Source: Heliopora coerulea
Taxonomy: Eukaryota; Cnidaria; Anthozoa; Scleralcyonacea; Helioporidae
Assembly (NCBI GenBank): GCA_030142905.1
Contig: JASJOG010000259.1
Location: 62,001 to 126,000 of the forward strand
Length of the DNA stretch: 64,000 nt
Direction of reading: 5' to 3'
The translations under genes were made by a program, and so were the position numbers. The first letter of the stretch is position 1, and every line of letters starts with the position of its first letter. This document shows, in pieces, positions 40,853-52,973 of this stretch. The notes beneath the pieces were generated by a model, which saw nothing but the letters and a program-made list of their open reading frames with translations, made no database searches and was not told the DNA's origin.

Positions 40853-43800
40853 ATGGCCGAAGATTACATTTCAAAAGGGACGACTATTCGCGAACTGGAG
40901 AAGCTTAGAAAGAAGTCAAGCTGGTAATTCTGAAGCAACAAAACCATTCAGATTTGAAGAATGATAAATAAGAATTATAACATCGTATTTTAGTGTTTCT
41001 GAGGGTCGCTTACATTGGAAGAAGGACGATGAACTAATAGAACTTGAAAAAGAATGTAGGTTTTCAATTACTGCGATTTGCTGCTTAACACGAATTTGAA
41101 TGATGTTGCAGTAACATGTAAAATTTGGGGGTGTAAGATATTTAGCTCAAAACAAAATCAAAGAAAATTGTCCAACAAAAAGGTCACTGCATAGTTTCAT
41201 AAAAACCTGATGAAGCATTGAGCCTCAGTTATTTTCAAACGTCGGCTCCAGGCTTTGTCTATGAGGTTGTTTTATTTTCGTAATCTTTGTGTGACTGGAT
41301 CGACAATGGGTGGTATAACAAAGCTGCATAGCAGTTGTAATCACTATTTTCTTTGTAATAAGACTGGGGATAATTTAGCCCACCAGATTACCAATCAATT
41401 TCCAAAATATTGCCCAGAAAAACTTTGAATAGTTGGGGTTTTTTTTGACAGATTTCCTCCAAAAAAACCCCACCATTATCAAACACTGATGCAGTGTCAC
41501 ACCCCATTCCCCCTACACCTAAAGTATTGTGAATAATCAGCTTATCATACAAAAATGGTTTGAATGTTGCTTCACAGATAGTTAGACTTTAATACCTTCC
41601 TGACTGACAATGAAATGGTATCTTTTCAGTCAATTTTGTAAGTCAAGGGAAGAATTCCAGTCAGGAAGTGGTTGGTGATTATCTCTTTAACACTCGACCA
41701 ACTAACAACAAATGCCACCATACTACTCTGGCTAATGCTAGACAATTTTACCCACCAACTGGAGAACTCCAGTTTGGAAAGGGTTAATTCAGGCAACCAG
41801 AGTTTTAAAACCTAAAACCAGGACAGAAAGGGAGTGAAGGATTTTCTTAGTGACATATCCATAATAATACTTCAACAAGAACAAAGCCCACTTTACATTG
41901 TTTTTATGGCAGTGTAAAACCATTAGATCCTGACCAAATCTCTCTACTGCCTGGGTCTAGTACAGATAGGAGTTCTCCTTACTGTTTGGCATTTCTTGAC
42001 TCCTGCAACCAGAAGTACGAGTGAAGTTAAGCACATTGGCAAGAATTTCCAGCAAATATCAATGATATTCAAAAGTATTCTAGAAAGCATAATGATAAAC
42101 TTTTTTAAATAATCAACCTATGCCTAGCATGAACTCTTGACAGTTGTAATTCTCTGTTTTGTCATACCTCTTCCAACACACAAATTAGACAAAAAACTGA
42201 GGAAACAGAGACAAGACTTGGTGAAGAAGGCTGAAGATGCTTCAATCTTAAAAGAAATCCAAAAATATGTTGAACAACAGGCAGAAGGTGGAGTATATCC
42301 AAATGACAGAGAAAATTTTCAAAGAATTCTTATTATTACTGTGGCAGTAATTTGTTAAGTACATGGCTGTAAAGAATGTCAAGGTAAAATGTTGAGTATT
42401 GTTTGATATTTCAGGTGATGAACTGGATGTTTCATCAGGCAAATTTGCAAATGAAGTAAGTGTTACATTTCAGATCTTCATTTTTGTTTTTGTACACATG
42501 TGAAAAATAAATGTCTGGGTATATTTCTAAAATCCATTGATAAATCACAAGGAAAATACCAAGAAAATAATAACCATATACATATCTGAAATTAATCCAG
42601 CTTGCTTTTCTTGTAAAATTCTTGTTGTCCAGGAAGCATCAATTTCCAGACTTTCTACATCCATTACTTACATAAATGTTTGCTTACAATGTCAACTCTT
42701 ATTTCCTGTCAAATGTTATGTATGATTGTTCACTATATTTATTTTATTGTAATGTAACAACGTTTATAAATTGAATGCATTTTCAACTTTAGAACACTTT
42801 ATTTAAAGCCCTTGAATTGACCATGCAAAAGAAGGTAGATCTTTTAAATTATTACCAACAGCAAATTCTAACAGTTTTAAGAATTGTGAAAATTATTAAT
42901 TATTCTGTCTATAAGATACATCTTCTGTATATATAATCTACAATCTCACAATTGTACCCATTTACTTTCAGGTTATGGAAACATACAATGCATACCGGCT
43001 TACTGGAATAACATTTGTGTTGTTGGATGAGAATTACTTAAGGTTTTGCCTGGATACTTTTTATAAAGGTGATACACAACTGACTGAACTGAACAATTCT
43101 AAAGGAAGACTTTTATGAGTTATTAAATTTTGCAAAATAAGTTTTGTCTTATTCAGTCATGTTTGATATCTAAAGTCCCTAGAGTGAAACAATTAAAATA
43201 CTTGTTTATTTTCTATATGTAGGCCAGTACTTTGAACCTTACTACATGGAGATATGTATTAAAGATGAAAACATAAAGGTTTTGTGACATTTTAAAAACA
43301 TTTCAAAATTTGATCTTTGAAATCCTCAGTAGCAAATCCATGGTTGAATTACTGGTAATACACTAGTTTATTACATCACTGCTTTGACAGCCACCCTATA
43401 AAGATTAGAATTGTTTTGCATTAAATAACATAGGCTATCTAGACTGGAATGTGTTATCTTGTCTGAACTGGTTACATGTAATTCACTTTGCTTGTGGTTT
43501 TTATCTAGATTGTAAAGCATACAATTCCATTTTTTATTCCTCTTAAAGAGACTCTTCAAAAATGTAAAGGTTCTGAAGGTGTTAAGGTAAACAACCCACA
43601 AAATTCAATAGTTCTTGCTATAGAAACACTAGGTATGGTTTTTGAGCAGTCCTTAGAAATCCTTAAGTAATTTGTCTTGATTTCTTCCGTAAGAATTCAA
43701 AACCTGTGACTGTATCTAGAATCTCAGGGAAAAAGAAATCCAGAGAATTGTAAGAATTATTTAAGTCTATGATACGTATCTGGTATGGCCAGAGAGTTCC

Positions 43801-45313
43801 ATTATTCATTTCAAGAAAACATTACTTAGCTATAACTGTAAAATTAAGACTCGTATGGTTTCTCAGACTCTTCACATCACCCTAATAATTCCAAAATAGA
43901 ATAAATAAAAAAATTATGTTATAATCAGAGTCTCTATAAGTTGCTTTGTCAATAACTGCTTAGTTGGTGAAATAGGTTTGATGTTTCAAACATTTTCAAG
44001 ATTTATTTTTGATGTCAACATCCCAAAATTGACTGCAAAATAAAAATATGCTTGCATCTATTTTCATTTATTGTGTAGGAATTTGTCTCGGTCATTAGTA
44101 CCTACTTGAATGCCTTTGTTGCCAGGAGACAGCAGGTTTGTATTGTATAGTTAATTTCAAGGACTGAGTCAATGCTTCTCCAACATATGTTCGTCAGTGG
44201 TGAATAAAAGTTAGTTCTATGACAGTAATGGTGCCCACTTTTATTAATTCAATAAAAAGTGTAGAAACTTGATTTGAAGAAGAATAACTTTATCTGGTTT
44301 GATTATATATTCATGAACTATTGTTTAGCAGATTGTGCAGACTTAATTTAATACAAAACGTTGAAGTAACATCAATATAATATGAGTTTTTTTTTTCCTG
44401 ACAAATGAAAGTAAGAGGAGGCTATTTGGAAACTTGAAATTTTTTATAGTTGTTTCTAAATTATCCCTAAATACGTTGCAAGGCTGCTGCAGCAACAGTG
44501 CATGTAATTCTAAGTAAAAACAGAACTCTACAAAATTAATCAGCATCTTCTGCATCAAAAAAATCATTTTCCTGCATTACATTCTTTTAAACAATATCAG
44601 AAATTTATGGTAAAACAATTTTATTTTTGGCTACACCATTATTTTGATAATTATTTAAATGAAATTTTAAATGTTTCAGTTTTTACAGGCCCAACAAGCA
44701 AATGAACATTATGTTATCAAAGATTTTTATTCAACACCTGCATTTGATTTCATAAAGTTTTTACTGAAGGTACCAGTATTACAGTTAAAATTGCTTAGTT
44801 TACAAGCTGGTAACTAGTTAATTACTGTATTTATAAAATTACTGAGTAATTAATAAAAGTATGTCATTATTAAATTTAAAATATGTCCAAAAACCTAGTC
44901 AGAATTACAGCTCGTTACAATGAGACAGGATAAAATTTGGCAACACTGGCTTAAGAATCTCCTGTTCAAGAATAGCTGGTTTAAAAAAACCTTATGAATT
45001 ATTATTTAAATTTACTTCAGGACGTTGTTTTTTCTAGTTACCTGATACTGAAACTCAAGATATTATTGTGAAGATTAAATATACTGAGTTAAAACAGAAA
45101 CTTCCACAAGAAGTTGATCTCGTAACATCTGACAGAGGTAAGAAATTTCAAATCAAAAGCCTCCCATTTCTAATGCTGTTAGGAAGCCAATGACTAAAAT
45201 ATGCCAACATCATTGTATACCTTTTTCTAATAGGTAATGAAATGTTAGAGAATTTGAAAAAGAACCTGCTTTCTATTGAAGTGAAGGAAGCAATCATATC
45301 AGCTAACTATTGA
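40853..45313 (+). CDS. CENPO: Centromere protein O (CENP-O)
   Basis: Twelve exons encode about 290 aa (human CENP-O about 300): 40853-40923; 40994-41055; 42189-42287; 42415-42455; 42793-42834; 42972-43068; 43223-43278; 43509-43586; 44079-44135; 44680-44769; 45038-45137; 45234-45313. All junctions are GT-AG with consistent phase. CENP-O belongs to the constitutive centromere-associated network (CENP-O/P/Q/U/R group), which links centromeric chromatin to the outer kinetochore. Seen: an N-terminal charged coiled-coil stretch (LEKLRKKS, KKLRKQRQDLVKKAED), then the RWD-type core with YNAYRLTGITFVLLDE, GQYFEPYYMEI, HTIPFFIPLKE and STYLNAFVARRQQ, which match the order of human CENP-O (YHFTGLSG, LDSYFVDL, HSVPVFIPLEE, LCEYLNAYSGRK). 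Start is the first ATG of exon 1. The N-terminal exons 1-3 are the least certain. Confidence 0.86.
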
Positions 45314-46101
45314 GATGAGTGTTTAGTCAACGCTGTTAACGAAGTTTACAATATTGTAAATACATCACTCTTTCTCTTGAAAATATTGCCGTAAAAACGA
45401 TAGGATTAATACACAGAGTTTTTTGTAAAATTATGATTTATAAAGTAGTATTTCCAGTGCTGTAACAGTTAATGATTTATTGCAACAAGTTACAATCACA
45501 CAAGGTGAAATGTTACTAATTCACAGTATAAGTTACGAAAAATGAATTAAATTGTTACCGTTACAAAGTTATTTCTTGAAATGTGGTACTAGATTTACTT
45601 TCCTTGGTTAAGTCGACATGCCAATTAATGTCACAACTCTCATGTAACTGGACACAGTGACTCAGAATACATCGTAGGATGTTTTAAGAGGTAAAAACAG
45701 TCATGCAGCAACTTGTAGCAGCGAGAATCACCCTTCATCTGAATCACAAGCAGTAAAACTTCACATAGTGTGAACAAATATCTAAACCAGAACGACCAAC
45801 TGCCAAAGGTAACGGTGTCCTGACCGGCCAGTGTAACTCCTTTTATCCGTAAATTTTATAACTATTACAGCCACAGTTATGTTCTCTAGAAAAGTAACCA
45901 GTTATCCAAAAATTTACCAATAAAAGAAAGAAATTACTTGTAACTAGTTACTTATAACAATGTAACAGCAATAAGCCGTTCGTAATTCCACTCAGATACC
46001 TAATGCACAAAAGAAGCCTAAGATTACTGTTGATTGATACATATATTATTGAATGACAGACGAATGTTTCTCAAGTTCTATCCTCAGAAAAACGATTTCT
46101 G
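45314..46101. other. CENPO 3' flank
   Basis: AT-rich; no clear canonical poly(A) signal close to the stop and no gene recognised. Confidence 0.4.
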
Positions 46102-46174
46102 AGCCCCAGACGGGGATCGAACCCGCAACCTTCTGATGACCGGTGAGACGCTCTAACCATTGAGCTACCAAGAT
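46102..46174 (-). tRNA. tRNA-like sequence, copy 4 (probable pseudo-tRNA, anticodon position GGT)
   Basis: Same tRNA-like family as at 39.4-40.0 kb. D and T arms are intact (gcgggttcgatccccgt), but the acceptor pairs poorly (atcttgg/ctggggc). Anticodon loop 'ccggtca' has GGT at 34-36 and C33. This copy suggests the family may come from a threonine-type tRNA. Confidence 0.45.
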
Positions 46175-46493
46175 TAAGATGGTGAACTAAGGTGCAAGTT
46201 TGAAATATGTGCGACCTAAGCGGAAGCTACTATATGTTAATGATGTTATAATGATACATATATTATTACAGTCACCGAATACCATTTTGATGCATAAGCA
46301 AAAAAAAAAAAAAAAAGAAAAGAAAATTAGTTGGGTCGCCATTTTAGTGGCTGGTTTTAAAACAAAATCATATCAAACTATCAATCCCAAACAACCTAAA
46401 TGTACTTCCAAGTAACAGTAATATAAAAGGAGTGCTGCGTAGGAAGTTGTTTATCAAATAGAAACAGCAAAAGGGTTGTGTACTGCCAAAAAT

Positions 46494-46560
46494 ATATATA
46501 TATAAGAGAGAAACTAACTTTTCGAGCGAAGGCCCTTCGTCGGAGTGAAACGTAAAAGTG
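46494..46560 (-). mobile_element. Retroelement tail fragment with ribozyme-like motif
   Basis: Minus-strand reading: 'tccgacgaaggg', 'ccttcgctcgaaaagttag' and then a TA-rich end. This resembles the GACGA...CGAAA...GTTAG signature often seen at ends of Penelope-like elements. Only a short 3' piece is present; no coding part. Confidence 0.35.
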
Positions 46561-46586
46561 AAATCACAACTAAGCGAGGTTTTTAT

Positions 46587-46645
46587 AATCAATCATTCAA
46601 TTCATCAATCAATCAATCAGTCACTCAATCAATCAATCAATCCAT
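46587..46645. repeat. (ATCA)n microsatellite
   Basis: Imperfect tetranucleotide repeat (atcaatcaatcaatc), about 59 bp. Confidence 0.85.
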
Positions 46646-48670
46646 CCATTTTACTTTTGTCGTTTGTCCTTGTTTTGTTCTCACACTTGTTTGTGCGAAC
46701 ATTGTATGTTAAACGGTTACACAAATGGTGTATATCCCAGCTCACAATCTGACGGTTGATTATGGTTCTGTAGTTTCTGTTTTTATTTCGAAGAAGTAAA
46801 GTTCAACTCTTGTATGGATCATTGTTCTCTTCTTAAGCCCCTATTGGCTGCCAAGTTTTTCTTACCAACTTCTTTTATCCTTTTTACTGGCTTGTGTATT
46901 CACGACGACCAAAAACTCAAACTGGTAAAACAATTAGAAAACTGCTATTTTCCCCTTGACTAGGTTTGAATAGAATCGTCTGTTTCTCAAGGCATTTTTT
47001 GCCTTTGATAACTGGGGCTTACTCTCAAATTTGAAGAAGTTCGTTACCTTATCAAGCCTAGTTTCCGTTAAAAGGTAAGAATCGTACGGATCGTCTCAAC
47101 TCCTGCAACATGATGGAAGCATGAATCGTAACGACTGTTGTGGCTACAACAACACTACGGATCATTTAAAGTTAAGTTTAACTTATAGTTAAGTGACTTT
47201 ATTTGTGTTGTATAACCTTATAGCTGTTCTCCCTAAAAGTCCAGTAAGGGTCACCCCTCATGGGTCCAGTGTTACTACAGGAGGAAACTGGAGTACCCCG
47301 GCGGTGAAAACCTTCGATGCTTGGTAGAGTCAAACTGGACAACATTCTTCTCACATGTGACCAAGGTAACTTTAATCGGATAACTGCACGGAGCTGGAAA
47401 AGAACCTTAGTCACAGTGGTGAGAGACACATGCACTATCTCTGTGCTACCAGCACCCCAATAGTTAGCAACATTACAAGCAAACGGTCTTGGCCAATGCC
47501 ATTCAACAATGTTTGAACGTTTAGCGTGGCATTAATACGTTATGGTCATGTTTCATTCAACTTTGACTTCGTATTAATTTCACTACTCCGCTTGAGTTCC
47601 AATCATTTAGGAACTCGATTCATCTGAAACCTCAAAATCATCTTTGTCTGATCACTTTGCCATTGTCAAAAGTATGGGATGTGTTTTCATTCTTTATAAA
47701 AATATCTGTCGTAGGTGCTGGTCTTTGTACAATGTGAGATTGACATTCTTGAACTTTTGAAATATATTACATCCACCAGTGACCTTTCCCAGAAAACTGT
47801 GTATCAAGTGTAATCAAGATCACGTATGCCAAAGAACATTATGGCATTAACACTCGGTTAACAGTTATATTTACAACATTATTGAGGAAGGAAAATTTCG
47901 AGTGTCAGGATACATTTTTAAGACCCAACAGGAATTTGTTGGGAAAAATGCAACTTTGGCTCTTTCCAGCTGGAAGGAGTTTGTTTCTGACACACACAAA
48001 CAATCACAATTCTCACCCTCTTTATGGACATTAAACAATTTATTAAAAATATTCTCCCTTGTATTCACAACTCCTTCGACTGTTGCATTCTAGTGTTGTG
48101 ACTCGACCTCCGACTGACGGGGGAAGGGGTAATTCTATTTTGTCGTTTGCATGTTCGCAAACACGAAGTGAACGTCAGCAGTCACGCCATTTATAAAATT
48201 GGATTTTGTATCCCGGACAAAGAGAATGCATGATCTTTATCTCCCAGAGCGATCATGACCCCGCCCTCGTTCTACATACGTCATTCATAACACTTTCAAG
48301 GATTCAGGCGTTAAATTATGGAGTAGAAAAAATTGCGCGGTTATGTTTGGTTTCAACACATTCGACAGTATCCTATTAGAAATTCTAAAACGTTTTGGAC
48401 GTTGAAAAACACGTCAATGATCCAAAACGATGACAATGATCGGCCCAGGCGGCTTTAACCCGGTGACGTCTTCTGATGCCTCCACTCGGCTAAATAAAGT
48501 CGTTGAGCGCAAATCAGAACAAAATCATTAAGGCGACACATGATCTCAGGAGTTAACGGGTTTACTCAACATTAAAATTTGGTTTGCTTATCAGTCGGTA
48601 TGACTGTCCCTGTTTACTTCAGGATACGCCTGCGATAGTCCTGCAGTCTACAGGATTACACTTCACATTA
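46646..48670. other. Intergenic region without recognised genes
   Basis: Two kb of mixed-composition sequence. The stretch about 47199-47450 (cactggacc, ggtgaaaacc) has higher GC than its surroundings and may be a dispersed repeat, but a single copy cannot show this. No gene supported. Confidence 0.4.
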
Positions 48671-48863
48671 GGCATAAAATGAAGATGAGAGCCCAGCTCA
48701 AAATTCGGAGATGTAATGTCATCATTCAGGAATAGACAAAAACACACGAATAAAGTTTAATAGAAGTTCACTGACGTTTCGTTGCCGACGCGCAACATTT
48801 TCAAAGTAATTACAGATGGAAATATTAAGATATTTATACATTACAGAAGGTATCACATTAGGA

Positions 48864-49778
48864 TTAAAGCCAATGAGAATAAGGGAGGTGAAAGATGAGA
48901 CGAGACAAGTAGAGGAACGAGAGAATTAAAATAAGGCAAGCGGAACGGAAGTGATGAGAAGGTTTATGTTTATTGATGAGTAGACTTTCTCTGATAAGTA
49001 ATTCAAGGGGTGAATTGCAAGAGGAAAGAATAGAGAAGTCATGAAAGGAGATGGAGTGGCTAGTTTGGGTTGAATGTGTAAGAATGCTAGATCGTGAAGG
49101 ATGTGAAACTTTTTTGCCAGTCAAAGGCGAAATTCCCATGTGTTCTGAAATACGCGTGTGTAGGTGACGGCGTGTTTGCCCAATATACAACGCTGCGCAG
49201 CATTGACACTTAAATTGATAAACTACATGCGATTTCAGAAACTTGGGGATAGGGTCTTTGAACTGGACGAAGGTAGAAAGACGTTTACCAGGTTTTAATA
49301 CGACACGAAGGTCTATTTGAGGGAAGCAGGAAGAAACAAGTTTGATGAGCTTGGTTCGGATTTGTAAAGAATGAGCACCGGTAAAAGGGAGGCAGAAATA
49401 GACAACACGTTTAGGGACAGTGATATTGTTAATGGGAGGAGAAAAGATCTTGTCGAGAAAAATACTTAGGCAGCGGTCAAAAAGAGCGACGGGGTAACCA
49501 TTGTTAACAAAAAATTCTTTAAGTTTAAGGACCTCAGAAATTAGGATAAAAATGAGAGCCCAGCTCAAAATTTTAAGGTGAAGAACCATGATCGCAACAA
49601 GGCAAGACAAGTTAAAACATTTTGAAAATAAGTTGGATTCTAACGTTTCGTTGCAACGTGCAACATCTTCAGAGTGTAATATTACAAGGTTATCTGAAGA
49701 TGTTGCACGTTGCAACGAAACGTTAGAATCCAACTTATTTTCAAAATGTTTTAACTTGTCTTGCCTTGTTGCGATCAT
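48864..49778 (-). pseudogene. Penelope-like element ORF fragment: C-terminal GIY-YIG endonuclease domain
   Basis: Open for 304 codons, but the first ~75 are read through the palindrome and are not element protein. The rest matches the end of a Penelope-like polyprotein: a thumb-like region (VLKLKEFFVNNGYP, VVYFCLPFTGAHS), then a GIY-YIG-type endonuclease with KCQCCAALYIGQTRRHLHTRISEH, GKK, and IRESLLINKHKPS near the end. The YIG, Arg and Glu positions expected for nuclease chemistry are visible. No reverse transcriptase motifs lie upstream, so this is a fossil fragment. Confidence 0.82.
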
Positions 49779-49824
49779 GGTTCTTCACCTTAAAATTTTG
49801 AGCTGGGCTCTCATTTTATCCTAA
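49542..49824. repeat. Near-perfect palindrome of about 280 bp
   Basis: Left arm 49542-49673 and right arm 49693-49824 are reverse complements with only a few differences. At the centre lies a further 12-bp perfect palindrome, tgtaatattaca (49675-49686). It forms the 5' end of the truncated Penelope-like element. Each arm holds 'ctgaagatgttgc' followed by 'gcaacgaaacgttag', a hammerhead-like pattern. Confidence 0.92.
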
Positions 49825-49825
49825 G

Positions 49826-51749
49826 ACTACGTTTTCCGCCCGGAAAGTCTATAGCCACGACCTCAGAAATTCTTTAAGTTTAAGGACCTTCGGTTGTTAG
49901 GCACCTTTGACAAGAGGTCGTCGGTAGAAGAAACGTTTCCGAAGTTGAACAGGTTCGAATTTCCTGGTACGTCATGCATTGGTTGCGTAGATGAAGCGTG
50001 TTTAAAGTTTAAGTTTATTATCTTGAACAAACAACCAACTTTTTCACGCTGTAAATTGATAGAGAAATACTACCTGGACAAAGAGCGATGAATGATGTTC
50101 AGAAATTTCAAGCTGTTTATTTACGCTGCCTGTACCACTTATCTTATGCAATTGGGGTTATTCAATCATGGCCGGTATAACCGGAAGGGTCGGAAGTCAA
50201 TAGCGAGGTTATGTAATTGGCATTTATGAACTTTGGACTGCTTAAACAAAATTTTTCATTCCAAAGAGAAATGCATAATTTAAAATTCCATAAGAGATCT
50301 TGTCACTTCTAATCGAAGAGTGAACGATGAAGAAACCAATATTTATACATCCCTGGGGTTGATGTCGTCTTTTGAACCTTAAAACGCTCTTCTATGTTAT
50401 GATATTACTCACTTTACTGGTAGGGTTACAAGTGCGTTCGAGTGTTGCGCATTACAACAGTACTGGATGTCATCGTAATATGTAATCGATCAAGATTATC
50501 GTATCACTTGTACGAACTTGCTCTAACCTTATCGGTTCCACAGTCACTTTTCGAGGACGGTAGCAAACTAGCCAATAGACAGGCTAAAATTTGATGGAAA
50601 TATGAGTCAGCGATACGCCAAGATGTACTATTCGCATGGTGACGCCGGTATATCGCAAGCAATTAAAGTTTATATGGAAACCAACTTTATTATCCAACCA
50701 ATTACATGTCCTATTTACCTACAACTGATTATTGCTTCAGACTTATTCACAATGATATAAAAAATATTTTTCACCATTCGTGCAATTCAGGTAGTACTTA
50801 TTTCAGCACCAAGTTGTCGGCTGTCTAATGTAGTACTGGCATTTTTTTCATATTAACCATTTGCCTGAAGATATTGACCTATCTAAAAGCCATTCCGGCT
50901 TATATCTGTAGCCAAAAAGCTTTTCCTTTACATCGAAACGCAATGTTTGTTAACCAAACAACTGAACATATCAAGTCCTCAAGAGGAATTTTTTAACGAA
51001 AACTAGAATTTAAATTACTCTATCTGACTTTGCTTGCTTGAGGGTTGCGTTACTGTTGTACTGTGTTGTCTTGAGTGGTGTTCTGATGTGTTGTACTATA
51101 ATGTATTGTATTGTGCTATTGTGTATAGATCCGTATAAGAAATTGCGTTATATTGCTCTAATTCGATCAGCTCTTGAATTGAACTGGTTAGATTAGTTTA
51201 CATTTTATTTATTTCTTATTTACCGAATTCACCTATACTCTTTGAAAAAATAATAGTGTAATTCGGCAAGTTCATACACAACTACCTGGTTGATATAATC
51301 AGGCAAGTTCGTACAGAACTATAAAGGTCATTATGAAAATATACCACCCAAAAACTATAAATAGGTTATATCCTAAACATTAGTAAGTCGTAGATTTATA
51401 AAAACAATTCAACTGATTCGATAAAAAAATTCGCAAAAGAAATCAAAACAACGGACAAAGTTTCATTCAAAGTTCCCGGATTCAAACCATTCAATGAATG
51501 AACAAAGTAAAAGTATTTCAACTTTTGAGCTGGTATTTCAGCATTTTGCATCGGTATGTGAAATGAAATGAACTGCTTTCAGCCAATTAAAAGTGAATAA
51601 TTATTGCTTTTGTATTATAACATAGTAGTCTTAAGAGGTCTCTTAAGTAAAAGTTGCTTCCCATCACGAAAGAAATACTTGAAATGCTTAAAATCTCAGT
51701 TTTTCAGTTGGGGAGGAATAATTGCCCCCTAAATTTCAGTAATAAATGA
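49826..51749. other. Intergenic region without recognised genes
   Basis: At 49859-49890 'cagaaattctttaagtttaaggacc' overlaps in content with 49513-49540 on the other side of the palindrome, so the retroelement insertion appears to have duplicated flanking sequence. Otherwise AT-rich with TGTTGT-rich low complexity near 51050-51120. No gene supported. Confidence 0.4.
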
Positions 51750-51821
51750 CAGTAAAATATTCTCTAGCAGTAAAATATCCTCTAACAGTAAAATATTCTC
51801 TAACAGTAAAATATTCTCTTC
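51750..51821. repeat. 18-bp minisatellite, four copies
   Basis: Four head-to-tail copies of 'cagtaaaatattctctaa' with single-base variants. Confidence 0.85.
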
Positions 51822-52614
51822 CTGTACAGTATAGGAAGTTTTAGTCGTTTTCCTCTCGAAAATATTGCCAGGAGTGGCTATGGATTTTATTTTTAAAAAT
51901 AACACTAAAATTTGCATTTCATTGAGAATCCAATAGTTGTTCAAGAGTCCGTCTTGTCGGGTGGTTATTTTTTGAAACTGAAGCGGTTCAGTTTGTTTTA
52001 ATTTAAATAAAGTCCAAAGTATACGCTCTACAATCTGATACTCTTTGTTCCACAAGTGATTTCAAGATAAAGACATATCCAAATCTACTAACGTTCTTTT
52101 TTATGCTGAGATGTGTTGAATACATTATCAAGTAAGGGTAATTTGGTTTTAACAAGGTGACAGAATTAAGTCGTATCATAACTACAGGTGGCTCTATGTA
52201 AGTAACTGACGTTTTATATAGCCTTGTTTTTGCCTCCTCTGAGATATACTTTCATTGGTCGATATGTGGTCACATGAGATGCAACAAACAAAAGTAATAG
52301 AGCGGGTGACCCTTGACGTTTTCTCTTTCGCACGTGGTCAGAACAGGATAGAGTAAAGAAATTTTTCACTTTTGAGCACGTGATGAAAGCGTGGCAATAG
52401 GATGCGATGATATTTAAAATCTCCCTATCAATTTTAGGAAGAATATCACTGAAAAACATTGCGATTTAAAAATCCCCTTAAAGATGGTTCCCTCAAGGAA
52501 ACTGTGAAATTCAATTTCCTGGTATCTCGCAGTTTCGTTCCGAAGCAGTCATTACGTGTTAATTGTTGATAACACGGAAATCAAATGTATAGTAGTGATT
52601 GAACCGGATCGAGA

Positions 52615-52770
52615 AAAGCGTTTTTGTCGTTATTTTTTGTTGAAAAAATCACGAAAACTAGGCTTTTTACTAGTGCGTAAATCAGACCGACAAAATTGTT
52701 TTTGTCGTTGTTTCTTTAATTAAGAAAGTCACGTAAACTAAGCTTATCTTGATCACGTTCCTCACCAAAA
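52615..52770. repeat. Diverged tandem duplication of about 79 bp
   Basis: 'gtttttgtcgtt ... tcacgaaaactaggctt' near 52619 is repeated as 'gtttttgtcgtt ... tcacgtaaactaagctt' near 52698. Lies just upstream of the SDR gene promoter. Confidence 0.7.
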
Positions 52771-52784
52771 AGACGTAAGTAATT

Positions 52785-52792
52785 TGACGTCA
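52785..52792 (+). promoter_or_regulatory. CRE palindrome TGACGTCA
   Basis: Perfect 8-bp cAMP-response element (CREB/ATF site), about 103 bp upstream of the TATA box at 52895. Position fits a regulatory role for the SDR gene; binding is inferred only. Confidence 0.5.
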
Positions 52793-52894
52793 ATTCTACC
52801 CTCTCTATGGACGAAATGACTTAATTCAAAATTTTATCCCATTTCTGTTGAAAAACAAAGACCCGTTAAACAGCTTTGTAAAAGGCAGCTTGCT

Positions 52895-52901
52895 TATAAA
52901 A
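52895..52901 (+). promoter_or_regulatory. TATA box TATAAAA of the SDR gene
   Basis: Followed about 30 bp later by the start of an inferred noncoding exon ending at a strong donor (ttg|gtaagt, exon end 52973). Confidence 0.6.
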
Positions 52902-52924
52902 AGAGGAGGTTTTGTTGCTGTGCT

Positions 52925-52973
52925 CCATAAAGCAGAAGCACGAAGTGCGAAGACGTACGAGCATAGTACATTG
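52925..52973 (+). other. Noncoding first exon of the SDR gene (inferred)
   Basis: Start inferred about 30 bp after the TATA box; 3' end set by donor gtaagt at 52974. The matching acceptor is 'tgcctttccag' ending 53645, six bases before the start codon, giving a 672-bp 5' UTR intron. Confidence 0.55.

Larger units (their letters stand above)
48672..49825 (-). mobile_element. Truncated Penelope-like retroelement with terminal repeats
   Basis: The coding remnant (see the 48864-49778 entry) is flanked by related terminal sequences. 'gagagcccagctcaaaatt' occurs in the same orientation at about 48687 and 49554, and again inverted at about 49797. The 'gtttcgttgc' motif recurs near 48776 and 49645. 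Direct plus inverted terminal copies fit the complex pseudo-LTR arrangement of Penelope-like elements. The reverse transcriptase region is missing, so the element is 5'-truncated and nonautonomous. Confidence 0.75.

Noticed and set aside
47199..47450. Possible exon or SINE (GC-richer block)
   Set aside because: No consistent frame, pol III boxes or second copy in the window.
49588..49824. Plus-strand 78-codon ORF
   Set aside because: Lies within the palindrome and mirrors the start of the opposite-strand ORF.
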